From Byssochlamys sp. IMV 00236 (Eukaryota; Ascomycota; Eurotiomycetes; Eurotiales; Thermoascaceae), in assembly GCA_001931875.2 (NCBI GenBank), contig MSJH02000376.1, forward strand, positions 1 to 34,581: a stretch of DNA of 34,581 nt, read 5' to 3'. Shown here piece by piece: positions 17,169-25,885 of this stretch (position 1 is the stretch's first letter; every line of letters starts with the position of its first letter). Made by a program: the position numbers and the translations under genes. The notes under the pieces were generated by a model. That model saw only the letters and a program-made list of their open reading frames with translations, was not told where the DNA came from and did no database searches.

Positions 17169-17583
17169 TTATGCTTTGTGATTTACCAATTCTTTTAATT
17201 CAGGAAATCCCTTTTCTTCTTTACGATCCCATACAACCACTTTTTTAAAGTGTATAAGAAATAATGAAAATAACAGTGACAATTATACGTACCACCATTT
17301 GCTGTCACTTTGAAAACAGCTGCATCACCAGGTATTAAAGCAAGTTCTCCAATTTCGTTTTCGAATGTAGTTAATAATTCCTGACCCATCCAAGCTATAT
17401 AAATCACATGAGTCCTGTTTTTACTTTCACATCATTCTTGTCCCTCTTACCAGCACGCATCATCCAACGACACTTTGGACAATACTAGTAATCTGTATGT
17501 TTAGATAAAACTATTTGTAATTGAGCATTATTATATATTCACACCTCAATAGAAACACGGGGTTTATTAGTAGTAGTAGACAT
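17169..17583 (-). CDS. SelW/SelT/SelH (Rdx) family thioredoxin-fold protein, Cys form
   Basis: Four minus-strand exons, 17583-17545, 17484-17451, 17394-17293 and 17239-17169, join to 81 residues. The second exon is only 34 bases. The product has VSIEYCPKCRWMMRAAWMGQ, with the redox motif CPKC, then ELALIPGDAAVFKV and the family-typical GVVVWDRKEEKGFPELKEL end. Rdx proteins are small thioredoxin-like oxidoreductases; in animals SelW carries selenocysteine at the second position, whereas both positions here are TGT cysteine codons. The 3' splice site of intron 1 is set at ACTAG, because the earlier ACAG would break the frame. It converges on MCM5, whose stop is 192 bases away. Confidence 0.88.
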
Positions 17584-17652
17584 GATGATAAAAGAAAGAA
17601 AAAGAGAGAGAAAATTATACAAAAAGTTCGCTTTATTATTATCGAAAATGTC

Positions 17653-18386
17653 TTAAGCCTTAGTAGCACGGGTCTTGCCGGCTAACAGACGAGCGTTACG
17701 GGCCAATTGACGAGCATTGAGCTTGACGATCTTCTTGTCAGTAGCACGAGGAACAGCTTCTTCCTTTTCGGTGAGGATAACTTCGATGTGAGAGGGAGAA
17801 GACATGAAAGGGTTGATTCTACCGTGAGCACGATAAGTACGACGACGGTGCTTGGGAGCTTGGTTGACGATAACACTAGAGATGTAAAGTTCTTCGACGT
17901 TCAAACCCTTGGCCTATAAATATATGCAATATAAATAACTCTCTCTCTCTCTTTGTTAATTCCACATTAATACCTCAGCGTTGCTTTCGGCATTCTTCAA
18001 AAGGTCGAGGATGTACTTGACAGACTTGACAGGCCAACGACCTTGAGTAGCACCGAATTCCTTGGCTTGAGCGGTACGGCCAACACCACCGTTGAATCGA
18101 CGGAAAGGAATGCATTGCTTGTGTTCCTTGACGTTGTTAAGGTAAGCATAAGCCTTGCTCAACTTCATACCTTGGATGGCAACAGCAACTTCATGAGTAT
18201 TCTTGAACTATACGAATTGTTAATTACTGGCCTGAATTTCTATTGTCAATAAAACATACGTGAACACGAAGGTAAGATCCTCTGGATTTGGCAGCTATAT
18301 AGTATAATTAGATTGTCTCTCTCTTTATTAATGTTGTCGTTATTACCCTTGGAGGCATTGGCTGGAGTAGCAGCGTATCTGACCAT
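17653..18386 (-). CDS. RPL17: 60S ribosomal protein L17 (uL22)
   Basis: Large-subunit protein that lines the peptide exit tunnel. Minus-strand exons: 18386-18347, 18294-18260, 18207-17974 and 17913-17653, giving 189 residues. Conserved blocks: MVRYAATP at the start, [16 protein letters not shown] across two introns, [44 protein letters not shown] and [22 protein letters not shown]. The 35-base second exon encodes only [12 protein letters not shown]. The stop lies 69 bases upstream of the SelW-like ATG on the same strand, so the two genes are tightly packed head to tail. Confidence 0.97.
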
Positions 18387-18542
18387 GATTGCTCTAGTTC
18401 TATAAAAATAAAAAGTTAATTCATCTCAATTCCACAGTTTTGATTTTTTTCATTGCCCTCTCCATCCCCGCTTTATCTCCCATCCATCCTTCATCTATCC
18501 ATCATTTAGGTTGTCTATGATACATTACTTTAAAAATACGCA

Positions 18543-18559
18543 AGAGAGAGAGAGAGAGA
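18543..18559. repeat. (AG)n microsatellite
   Basis: Eight and a half AG units. With the (CT)n tract about 85 bases away it forms complementary arms that could pair as a hairpin. Confidence 0.9.
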
Positions 18560-18642
18560 CGATCTGATGGGCCTGTTTGTTTCCATGAAGGGGTACACAC
18601 TGGCCCTCTGGAAGTGTCTGCTCTCTCATTTTCTCTATGGCC

Positions 18643-18662
18643 CTCTCTCTCTCTCTCTCTCT
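18643..18662. repeat. (CT)n microsatellite
   Basis: Ten CT units, complementary to the (AG)n tract at 18543-18559. Confidence 0.9.
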
Positions 18663-18908
18663 GGCTCTCACTCATGTACACCCCCGCTGTCTGTGTGTCT
18701 ATTGTATCTTTTTTTTGTTAATTCTTATTTGTTCCCTCCAAAATCTGTCCGACGATCTTTCGGACATGACGAGTTCGGGCCGCTAAACATTTGTGTATGT
18801 GCTTAAAGATTCAAAAAAGGGGAGAGTTTTATTATGAACAATATATGAAAGTGTATAATACAAATGATGAATAATAGTAATGACGAGTATAGAATATAAT
18901 AATGCAGG

Positions 18909-19899
18909 TTATTTAAATTGGCACTGACGAGTGCAGTCTTTACACTTGAGTTTCAAGTTGTCTTGATATTTATGTTGCTGGCTGGCACTTAGGATAAAGT
19001 AACCACGACTACGACCAGATTCTTCCATGCTTCTAAGAGACATGGCATCATAAAGTACCTTTGTCTTGACCCATACGCTTGGATATTTACCACGAGCCAC
19101 ATCCATGATGAGAACTTGATCTTCTTCTTTATTGTAACCACCAATCGGACTAAAATGAGCCAAGTGATCCTCTTGGCCTAACGCACTTCGAGAATAATGA
19201 ACAACCATTTGACTGGTGCAGTCAGAAGTGACAGACTCGAGATGTGAGAGGAAAGTGGCGTAGCTTTGAGCGCGGTATGAATTGACAGAGCAATAGAGTT
19301 GAGCCAAGCATGTGAACTCGTCAAAGGGTATACCATGTTCTTGAATAGACTCCGCAGATGAACATGTTTGTAGCTGCTCGCCTATTCAGTACAACATGTT
19401 AAAGAGGTAGCCTTTTGTTTTTTTTTTTATAGACTTACTTGAAAACCAGCGCCAGTTACCCTTCCAAATTCTCTTTGGGTCAATTTCGAGAGCATTGAGA
19501 ACCATGGCAACTATACCATAAAATTGGTTGGTTTCATTATAAATATATACAATCTATAAATATAAACTTACGAGAACTAACTCCGCCATGAGAAGGCGAA
19601 GACTGCGTAGAAAAGTTGCCCATCAACTTGAAGAAGCTTTCGGCTTGACCCTGTACCATGGCACCTCTAAAGAGTCTTTTTCCTTCAGGCGAAGTGAATC
19701 TGACAAGATGAATATCTTGTTGTCTAAGGAGCAAATCTCTGTCAGCAAACTTAAAAGGAGAGGATAAAGTCTGGAGAATAGTTGAGCTTGTGGTTGCTTG
19801 ACGAAGGAATGCTTGTGAGCCAGGAAAGAGGCTAGTTCGGTTATTAAGGACTGAAGTGTTTTTGAAATTTTTTAATTTTAAGCAAGTACGGGTTGCCAT
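18909..19899 (-). CDS. Phytochelatin-synthase-like protein lacking the catalytic cysteine
   Basis: Phytochelatin synthases are papain-fold gamma-Glu-Cys transpeptidases that make metal-binding peptides from glutathione. Minus-strand exons 19899-19572, 19510-19439 and 19381-18909 join to 290 residues. Family blocks are clear: RLFRGAMVQGQAESFFKLM, TQSSPSHGGVSSLAMVLNAL, DPKRIWKGNWRWFS, HFSPIGGYNKEEDQVLIMD and RGYFILSAS. In active enzymes the second block reads P-A-Y/F-C-G-L; here it is P-S-H-G-G-V, so the nucleophile is Gly105 (codon GGC). The triad His209 and Asp227 are kept. The N-terminus (MATRTCLKLKNFKNTS) is basic and hydroxylated, compatible with mitochondrial import. The C-terminus ends in a small CKDCTRQC cluster. 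It lacks the long Cys-rich C-terminal domain of plant enzymes. Family is secure; activity is doubtful. Confidence 0.88.
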
Positions 19900-19916
19900 G
19901 GTGTGCGTTGTGTTGG

Positions 19917-20112
19917 TTATCAGATGGAAATAAAAAAATATAAAAGAAAAAGATCTTTATCAGATCCTCCCTTTTAAACTAGAGCAAGGGGGTGGAATCT
20001 GATAAAAATTTTAAATGTCGGAAATAAAAATAATTATCAGATGGATTTTGATTATCCAATCACTTTGTTTACTTTGCTCGTGGTGATTTTTCGCTTTTAT
20101 GGTTTATCAGAT
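19917..20112 (-). promoter_or_regulatory. Array of five ATCTGATAA GATA-factor sites
   Basis: Exact copies of ATCTGATAA (TTATCAGAT on plus) lie at 19917-19925, 19957-19965, 19997-20005 (opposite orientation), 20034-20042 and 20104-20112. They cover 18 to 213 bases upstream of the phytochelatin-synthase-like ATG. The 9-mer fits ATCWGATAA, the site of fungal iron-responsive GATA factors (SreA/Sre1/Fep1 type). The only other exact copy I found in the window is inside the USP7 coding region near 9279. Three of the first four spacings are close to 40 bases. Binding by such a factor is inference. Confidence 0.75.
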
Positions 20113-20917
20113 TCTTTTTTGCTCATTGTTACACTTTAATCAGCCATTATTTACACACAGCTGATTTTGGCTTTTTTTCTTCTTGGATACACAAATTACA
20201 AGACCTATCAAAGACTATATACAGTGAATTTCTTACAATTTATCAATTATACGCTATAATTACTATTTTTGTACAATTTTCATTTTGTCATAAAGTGTTG
20301 ACTACGAGTAAGTCATGTTGGTTTTCATTGCTTTTCACAAGCTTGAAACAGTGAAGAAAAGAATGGTAACAGTCACTGAGGGATAATCGTTATGGATAGA
20401 TTCTTTATTTATATTACAATAAAGTGTATAAATTACCTCTATGGCTTTTAGCCTTTTTTTTTTTCTTCTTACTACGCAGCAATCCAATAAAGATTCTTTA
20501 CGAATATTAGCCAATCGCTTTTGTAACTTCTTTTTTTGTAAATCAACTTTGAATTCAGATCTTTTTCTTTTGTGGAAATGGATAATATTCAGCAACTCCA
20601 CCTCTAAAGTTCGTTTTCCAACTTACTAAATTCGCTTTAGTCTTCGCTTGAAATTCACTCTTCATACAGCCCAAAGTTCGCTTTTTTATTGGCAGACACT
20701 TGGTCCATTCAAAAATTGGCCAATGCTACGGCCGCTACCTATGTTGTCACCATACAACTTTACATTACCAAATTCTCTACCTAACCTAAGGCTGTTCAAT
20801 TCACTCTCTATGATATAAAATACGATGTCATCATAATTACATGTGTTCTTGCATCTTTGTTAATAGACTGACAACATAAAGTCATCTCTTCTTGTTCTTG
20901 AAAAGAAACAAACCAAG
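20113..20917. other. Intergenic region with a possible minus-strand Lys-rich frame
   Basis: No secure gene. On the minus strand, 20601-20441 is an open Lys/Arg-rich stretch (HKRKRSEFKVDLQKKKLQKR) ending at a fair donor site, GAG|gtaatt. It lacks its own ATG, and linking it to an ATG near 20665 would need a 25-base intron. Several related motifs, AAAGTTCGCTTT (20673-20684), AAAGTTCGTTTT (20606-20617) and AAATTCGCTTTAG (20628-20640), cluster here. Confidence 0.35.
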
Positions 20918-21466
20918 ATGGTAACTTCATAAAAGTCATATTTAGCGTGGTGTTACACATTGAAAAGCTTTTTTAGGCGACATCGTAAGTAATGTGTAGA
21001 AGTAGTGCCCTTAGAATTAGTATAACCTCTGGTGCATGTAATGTTTCTCTTACGAGTCGGTCAATAACTTGTGTCGCAAAGCTTTAAAACAGTACTGGGT
21101 TGGCTGCTTTAAGACATTCAAAGGCGATTTTCACTTTAGATTATATCTTGGTCGATTGGCATGGGCTTTTTGAAAAAAAATAAACTTGGTAATGTAGCTT
21201 GCACTTAACGTTTCTTTTTTTGCACATGGACTAAGCACTTTCTTTTCTTGCATAGGGCACTGGCTGATGCGGAAGCTGATCGGCTTGTCCACGAGAATTT
21301 AAAAGGGAAAGCCAGCAGCTCTACTCAGGTAATTTCTCTAAAAATATGCTATACAAATCAAAACTTAAAGTAAGCTTATCAGGACTATTCATTAAGAAAA
21401 GATGATCCCAATTATGCTCACAAGAGAGCTGCCTTAAAACTACTCAAGCTTCATTCTCAACAATAA
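20918..21466 (+). CDS. Possible small gene, 55 residues, unknown
   Basis: Four exons can be joined in frame with GT-AG borders: 20918-20920 (ATG only), 20977-20984 (8 bases), 21256-21328 and 21383-21466. The product starts MATSALADAEADRLVHENL, then SSSTQDYSLRKDDPNY, and ends in a Lys/Leu-rich tail with TAA. I do not recognise the family. In favour are good donors (GTAAGT, GTAATT), a complete frame and start-codon intron architecture like the USP7 gene. Against are the 271-base second intron, the 8-base exon and the position at the edge of a transposon-relic region. Upstream coding exons cannot be excluded. Confidence 0.4.
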
Positions 21467-21569
21467 AGAAATGGTATCAATTTGCTTCAGCCTACTACTC
21501 GAAATGAGTATTCTTTTATTATTGGGTACTTTAGCAAGATCGACACCATTATTTTTTATGCGAACAAGA

Positions 21570-22240
21570 ACCTATGAATCCACAGATAGGACGAGACAAA
21601 GCTCATAGCAAGCAAAGAGAAAAAAAACCTTGCTAAGAATGAGTATGAGAGAAGATCTGCATTAAACAAACTTTGCATAAGCATAGACAAAGCAAAGGTA
21701 GAATACATTCTGAACTCTGTTGCTGATGGCAGCTGTGGTTTCAGATGTATTGCATATGTAATCTACGGTGATGAAGGCAGAGTATTCGATGTCAAAGAAA
21801 AAATGTTGGAGCTGTACTGTATACATAAAGATACCCTCTACAAAAGCAAGCATTAGAGCATTCGATTCATGATGTACTCTTCTTTTTGCTCTGTATTTCT
21901 TATTACAACAATCGTATTTACATATTTCATTTCTGTAGCTCGCATCGATGAAAGCATAGAAGATACCCTGAAGGATCGCAGTTCATTCCCTAGCACCAAC
22001 TATTGATTTGATACTGTTGATGCCCCATAAGTTGCAGCTGGTGCATTCAACGTTGCAATAGCTGTATATACCGAAAATTTCCATAGCATGCTCTTTTATC
22101 ATTCAACTTATCATCATTAGAACAAGTATACCCAATCATTCTTCATTTGGAAATGAGTCATTTCCATCTATTAGGAAGGAGAAAAGACGAAAGACGCCTG
22201 CAATGGCCATCTTTGAGCCCCTTTATATAAACCAATCGTT
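21570..22240 (+). pseudogene. Broken OTU-type cysteine-protease ORF, transposon-associated relic
   Basis: One frame reads SVADGSCGFRCIAYVIYGDE (Asp and Cys codons at 21725-21736), then VFDVKEKMLELY before a stop at about 21856. Downstream, GAFNVAIAVYTENFHS and, in another frame, LEQVYPIILHLEMSHFHLLG restore the rest of the fold, with the His at 22159-22161. This order is that of OTU domains, which in fungi are often carried by transposable elements. At least one frameshift and several stops break it. A short intron (donor near 21870, acceptor near 21938) might explain one gap but not all. I see no intact transposase next to it. Confidence 0.6.
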
Positions 22241-23011
22241 AGAAAAAGCGGCTTTCAAGACCCTTATCTTCTTCTTCATTAGATTTTTTTGTTTTATGTT
22301 TTCATTTGTAAATAAACATTTATGTTCTTAATCCAAGACAATTGAATTTGGCCCTAGAAACTAGGAGGCATTGCATTTAACTGAGCCAATGTACTTGAAA
22401 AGTACTTTGCTTCTTCCATTTAAAGATAGCCTTTTGTAATTGCAGCATTGAACATAACGACAAATGTAATAATGTGTTGGGAAAGATACCCTTATTTTGA
22501 AGAGGAAGTACAGCATAGAAAATAAGTTTCTTCCAAAATTCAACAAGCTAAGATGAGGAATCTGCCAGACTTTGACATACTTAGGAAATACACCAAACCG
22601 GCTAAATTTTTAGAAATGAACTGTACATCTTGTTGTGTAAATAGCAAAACCCAAAACGTTAGGTTAGGTAGAGACTTTCGTAGCGTGAAGTTAGAAAGTA
22701 ACGACACATTATAGGAGAAGAGGCGTCCGCTAATTACCCTTCTCATGTTTTTCCTCGTACGCGTAGTGTCTACCAGATTTAGATGTATTCAATACTATAA
22801 AAGATAATTTATAAACTCAAAGAAATACAGTGAAAGTATCAACACGCGTAGCGAAAACTGAGAAAGCCCATCCAATAAAAAATATGGTTATATCTACCAC
22901 AAATCTTTATCTTTACTTGCTAATTAATTAAGTGTAATCATATCCTATGATATATTATTATTTTATCTATTAAAAGAGTGCAGCTACTATCTTATCAAAT
23001 ATAGGTCTTTA
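22241..23011. other. AT-rich stretch between transposon relics
   Basis: No supported gene. Minus-strand open frames at 22361-22546 and 22540-22746 are adjacent in overlapping positions and may be a decayed coding region, but I recognise no motif. ACGCGTAG-like words recur at about 22759 and 22844. Confidence 0.3.
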
Positions 23012-24420
23012 TGGGATCCATCCTCTCTCTCCTTACTTACATTCACTCTCACTAACCTTAGACCTCTCTCCTACTGGAAAAATTCCTTGCTTGAACTGTT
23101 TCATGTATGCTGACGAAGTAGTTCTCATAGCTGTTAAGGTCGACATGTCCACCCTTCTCAAGTCTTGTGAGGATCACAGCTATCAACCTGGCTATCTATG
23201 TAACCCAAGCAAATGCGTCGTACTAGCCCCTACACAGCCACATTCAAGCTACACTCCCTATGGTGAACTGATACAAAGACAATTATCTTTTCCTTACCTC
23301 AAGATTCCTTTTCACTAGGGTGGCCATTTTGACGCCATTGAATTGATCAACCATAATAAAACCAAAGCCCTTGCAGCTATAAACCAACTCTCGACCATCG
23401 GCTTTCATCCTAAAGACTTTACTCCTCTCTTAGTCACCTTTTTCTACTGCCAAATTGTTCGTTCTCAATTAGGATACGAATTAGCTACTGCCAAGGCCAT
23501 TTCATTCCTTAGCAAACAATTGAAAGACGCTCAAAATGTCTGTATATGTTGAATCTTCTGTGGCTCCCGTAATTCCTCAATAGCGGTGATGTTACATATG
23601 ACAAAACTGTCAACCATGCAAGAACGCGCTTATGTACTTCAGTCTCAGTTTCTTCTACGCTCATTTACTTTTCCAGATGATGTACTACTTTCCCATCTTC
23701 TTCCATTGATCCGCCAACCCAGAAGCCACTCCTATTGGTATAAACTCTCTAGGTCTCCCATTTGGAACAATATTCCTCAATTCTAGAATCCCTCGATCGT
23801 CGATCATTACGGCCGATATAACGGAAGATCTATCAAGACAACCTCAACCACAAGCGCTCTACGCATACCTCTGTTCTTCTTATGCACTGTCGCCCGACTA
23901 TCTCTCCAGATCCCATTCTTTAGTTGCCTATGACCTGATCTGACAGAAGTCGCTACATACGTTAGCGTTTGGACTGGATCCCAGATGTTCATTACAAAAG
24001 CCTATTCTCGCCGCCTTAATCCTTAACAAAAACCCATTCCATTTGCTGTGTCCAGTTACACCATCGACTCATGATGCCCAAAAGTATTTCTGATCCATTG
24101 TTCTTCCTTTTGAACGTATTACCTATGAAAAGATCCCATTCATCTCAAGACGCTCTTCCATAAATCCTCCTTTGGTTAACTATATGCATTATCCTCTATG
24201 AATTTGATTATCTCCATCACGATAAGCACCCGCCTCCTCCGTCATCTCACCTTGGACAAATACTCCTAGAATGGCTACCTTCTTCTTCCTTCCACGCTAG
24301 TATATTATACACTTGCTCTGACATCATCCTCTCTACAATCTTTTTTACTTTTGATCTAATAAAGGCTGTTTTAGATACTAATCTCCCTTTTTGGCCTGCC
24401 TCGGGTGGATATATATATTA
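23012..24420 (+). mobile_element. Decayed non-LTR (LINE-type) retrotransposon, reverse-transcriptase portion
   Basis: A long region can be read as the C-terminal half of a LINE polymerase with frame changes. It begins GIHPLSPYLHSLSL, the usual GxxPLSPxLxxLxL motif, then CFMYADEVVLIA, which is the catalytic YADD box with the second Asp changed to Glu. It continues SCEDHSYQPGYLCNPSKC, FPYLKIPFH and, after a stop at 23317, GGHFDAIELINHNKTKAL, LVTFFYCQIVRSQLGYELA and, in a further segment, MQERAYVLQSQFLLRSF. Beyond about 23790 stops and shifts are frequent. No 5' half (endonuclease) is present, as expected of 5'-truncated copies. A TA/ATT-rich run at 24410-24425 may mark the 3' end. Confidence 0.75.
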
Positions 24421-25843
24421 TTATTATCGTGCGTCCAATTGAGGTTTTAGGTTATTATAAATAAAACGAGTTTAAGCATATAAAGAAGCTAGTCAAATAT
24501 CCTTTAATAGTGGGCACTGCGGATATCGTGATTCAGCAGAGAGGATTATGAAAGATATTTCAAAGGAGAACACTTGCTAATCAAGTAGCAGCTGCTATGT
24601 TGAAAAAGATTTTGACAGGAAAAAAAGAAAGGCAAATGAAAAACTGCTCGTATCCCCAGAAGCGATTAATATGCTAGCTGAAAAAGGGAAGGGAGAATAC
24701 TATGGAAAAGGAAATGCGCTAATTAGAGTGATCGCAAGGGCCTTGTTTGAGCATAGATTGATTTCTTTGAAACGAACAAAAATGGAACCCTGAAAAAAGT
24801 TTGAATTGTTACGACACTTCATTACTCCTGTGTTGCATATTTGCATCAGGCTTTAATGAGATCTAATTTTGGTAACAAAAATATATGGTTTCCTCTTATC
24901 TAAAGTAATTATGAAGTCTAGCCTTTTTTTTCCTTTTCTCAGACTGTTGACAACATACAAGTGTCATTTTTCATTAAAAGAAATAAAGAGAGCTTGTTTA
25001 TTCATTAAAATACGGTTCTAATAGCTCACACATCCTTGTAATACATGAACAATAAACGGAGCTAAGTATTTTGTTTGTTTGTTAATCACAATTTCGGCGT
25101 GTTTTAAGCTCGTGATCTTGTCTCGATACAGAAAATAACTGACGTATGTATTTGAGACAAACCATGCTAAAACATCTGGATTTCAAGTGTGTAAGCCTGT
25201 AAAAAGAATAATGTCTGGGATTCAATTCATTCATGGACCATCAGAGGTTCTTTTTCTTTTCCAAATATTGAAACGATTATTTATCGGCCGAAATTATGCG
25301 ATATCATTGGTAGAACCGACAGCTTGGTAAGCAAACTCCGAATAGATTTTTCTTTTTTCCTTGTTACATTGCAACTTACTCTTCCTCATTTTAGAAACAA
25401 AATATTCTCTTGGTTGATAAACAATATGGCTGAAAAGAATCTACCGAAATAATGAACGGAAGATTCAAATGATAAAGTGATTCAGCAAGTCAATGAGACG
25501 TTAAAGCAGAGAGGTACACAAACAGTAAGACAGTGTAAGCGGAATAAGGAGGAAGAGAAGAAGGGAGAAAGAACCCGTCTGATGAGAAAAAAAAGATCGT
25601 TGCCATAGATACAGACTATTGCCACGGATACATGTACCCATCCGATGTGGGAAATCGAAATAGGAAGAAAAGAATCCATTCTCATTCGTGTTCAAGTTGA
25701 TCGATCAACGCACAGTTTTAATCCAGCACACAAAGTTATTAAAAATATTTTTAAACAAAGTATTTTCTCTTTTTTTTTTTCTATTTTTTTCCTTTTTCTT
25801 CTTTTCTTATAGAACATTGTTGTGTTGGACTGGAACCTCAGTT
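24421..25843. other. Intergenic region upstream of the velvet gene with an ORF relic
   Basis: Apart from the relic at 24558-24793 I see no gene. The final part, from about 25700, is strongly pyrimidine-rich and ends TTTCTTATAG at 25803-25812, a good 3' splice site. With a donor such as GTAAGC near 25328 it could form a 5' UTR intron of the velvet gene. Confidence 0.4.
24558..24793 (+). pseudogene. Unidentified ORF relic with one frameshift
   Basis: A frame beginning FQRRTLANQVAAAMLKKI shifts near 24625 into KANEKLLVSPEAINMLAEKG, then YYGKGNALIRVIARALFEHR, ending at TGA 24791-24793. The second part has the helical look of a small DNA-binding or BEN-like domain, but this is only an impression. 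It lies between the LINE relic and the velvet gene and is probably another transposon-borne fragment. Confidence 0.3.
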
Positions 25844-25885
25844 ATGCCACTTGAGTCCCTTGTATATTATGAACAACATCAATGA
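25844..25885 (+). promoter_or_regulatory. Upstream ORF overlapping the velvet start codon
   Basis: ATG at 25844 opens a 13-codon frame (MPLESLVYYEQHQ) that ends at TGA 25883-25885, after the velvet ATG at 25869 and in another frame. If it lies in the mRNA leader, ribosomes that start there cannot reinitiate downstream easily, so it should damp translation. It depends on the unproven transcript start. Confidence 0.45.

Larger units (their letters stand above)
18387..18908. other. RPL17 promoter side and pyrimidine-rich intergenic DNA
   Basis: The 170 bases next to the RPL17 start hold CCATCCATCC-type pyrimidine repeats, probably promoter. Further on are an (AG)n tract at 18543-18559 and a (CT)n tract at 18643-18662, plus a small GTCCGA/TCGGAC hairpin at 18747-18765. 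The open frame 18567-18806 is low-complexity and I do not accept it as a gene. Confidence 0.45.

Noticed and set aside
17451..17484. Possible selenocysteine codon in the SelW-like gene
   Set aside because: Both motif positions are TGT cysteine codons; there is no in-frame TGA, so no SECIS is needed.
18567..18806. Plus-strand frame with SLSLSLSGSHS
   Set aside because: Made largely by the CT microsatellite and flanking low-complexity DNA.
20441..20665. Minus-strand Lys-rich protein starting MKSEFQAKTKANL
   Set aside because: Joining the two open parts needs a 25-base intron, shorter than any other intron here, and no family is recognisable.
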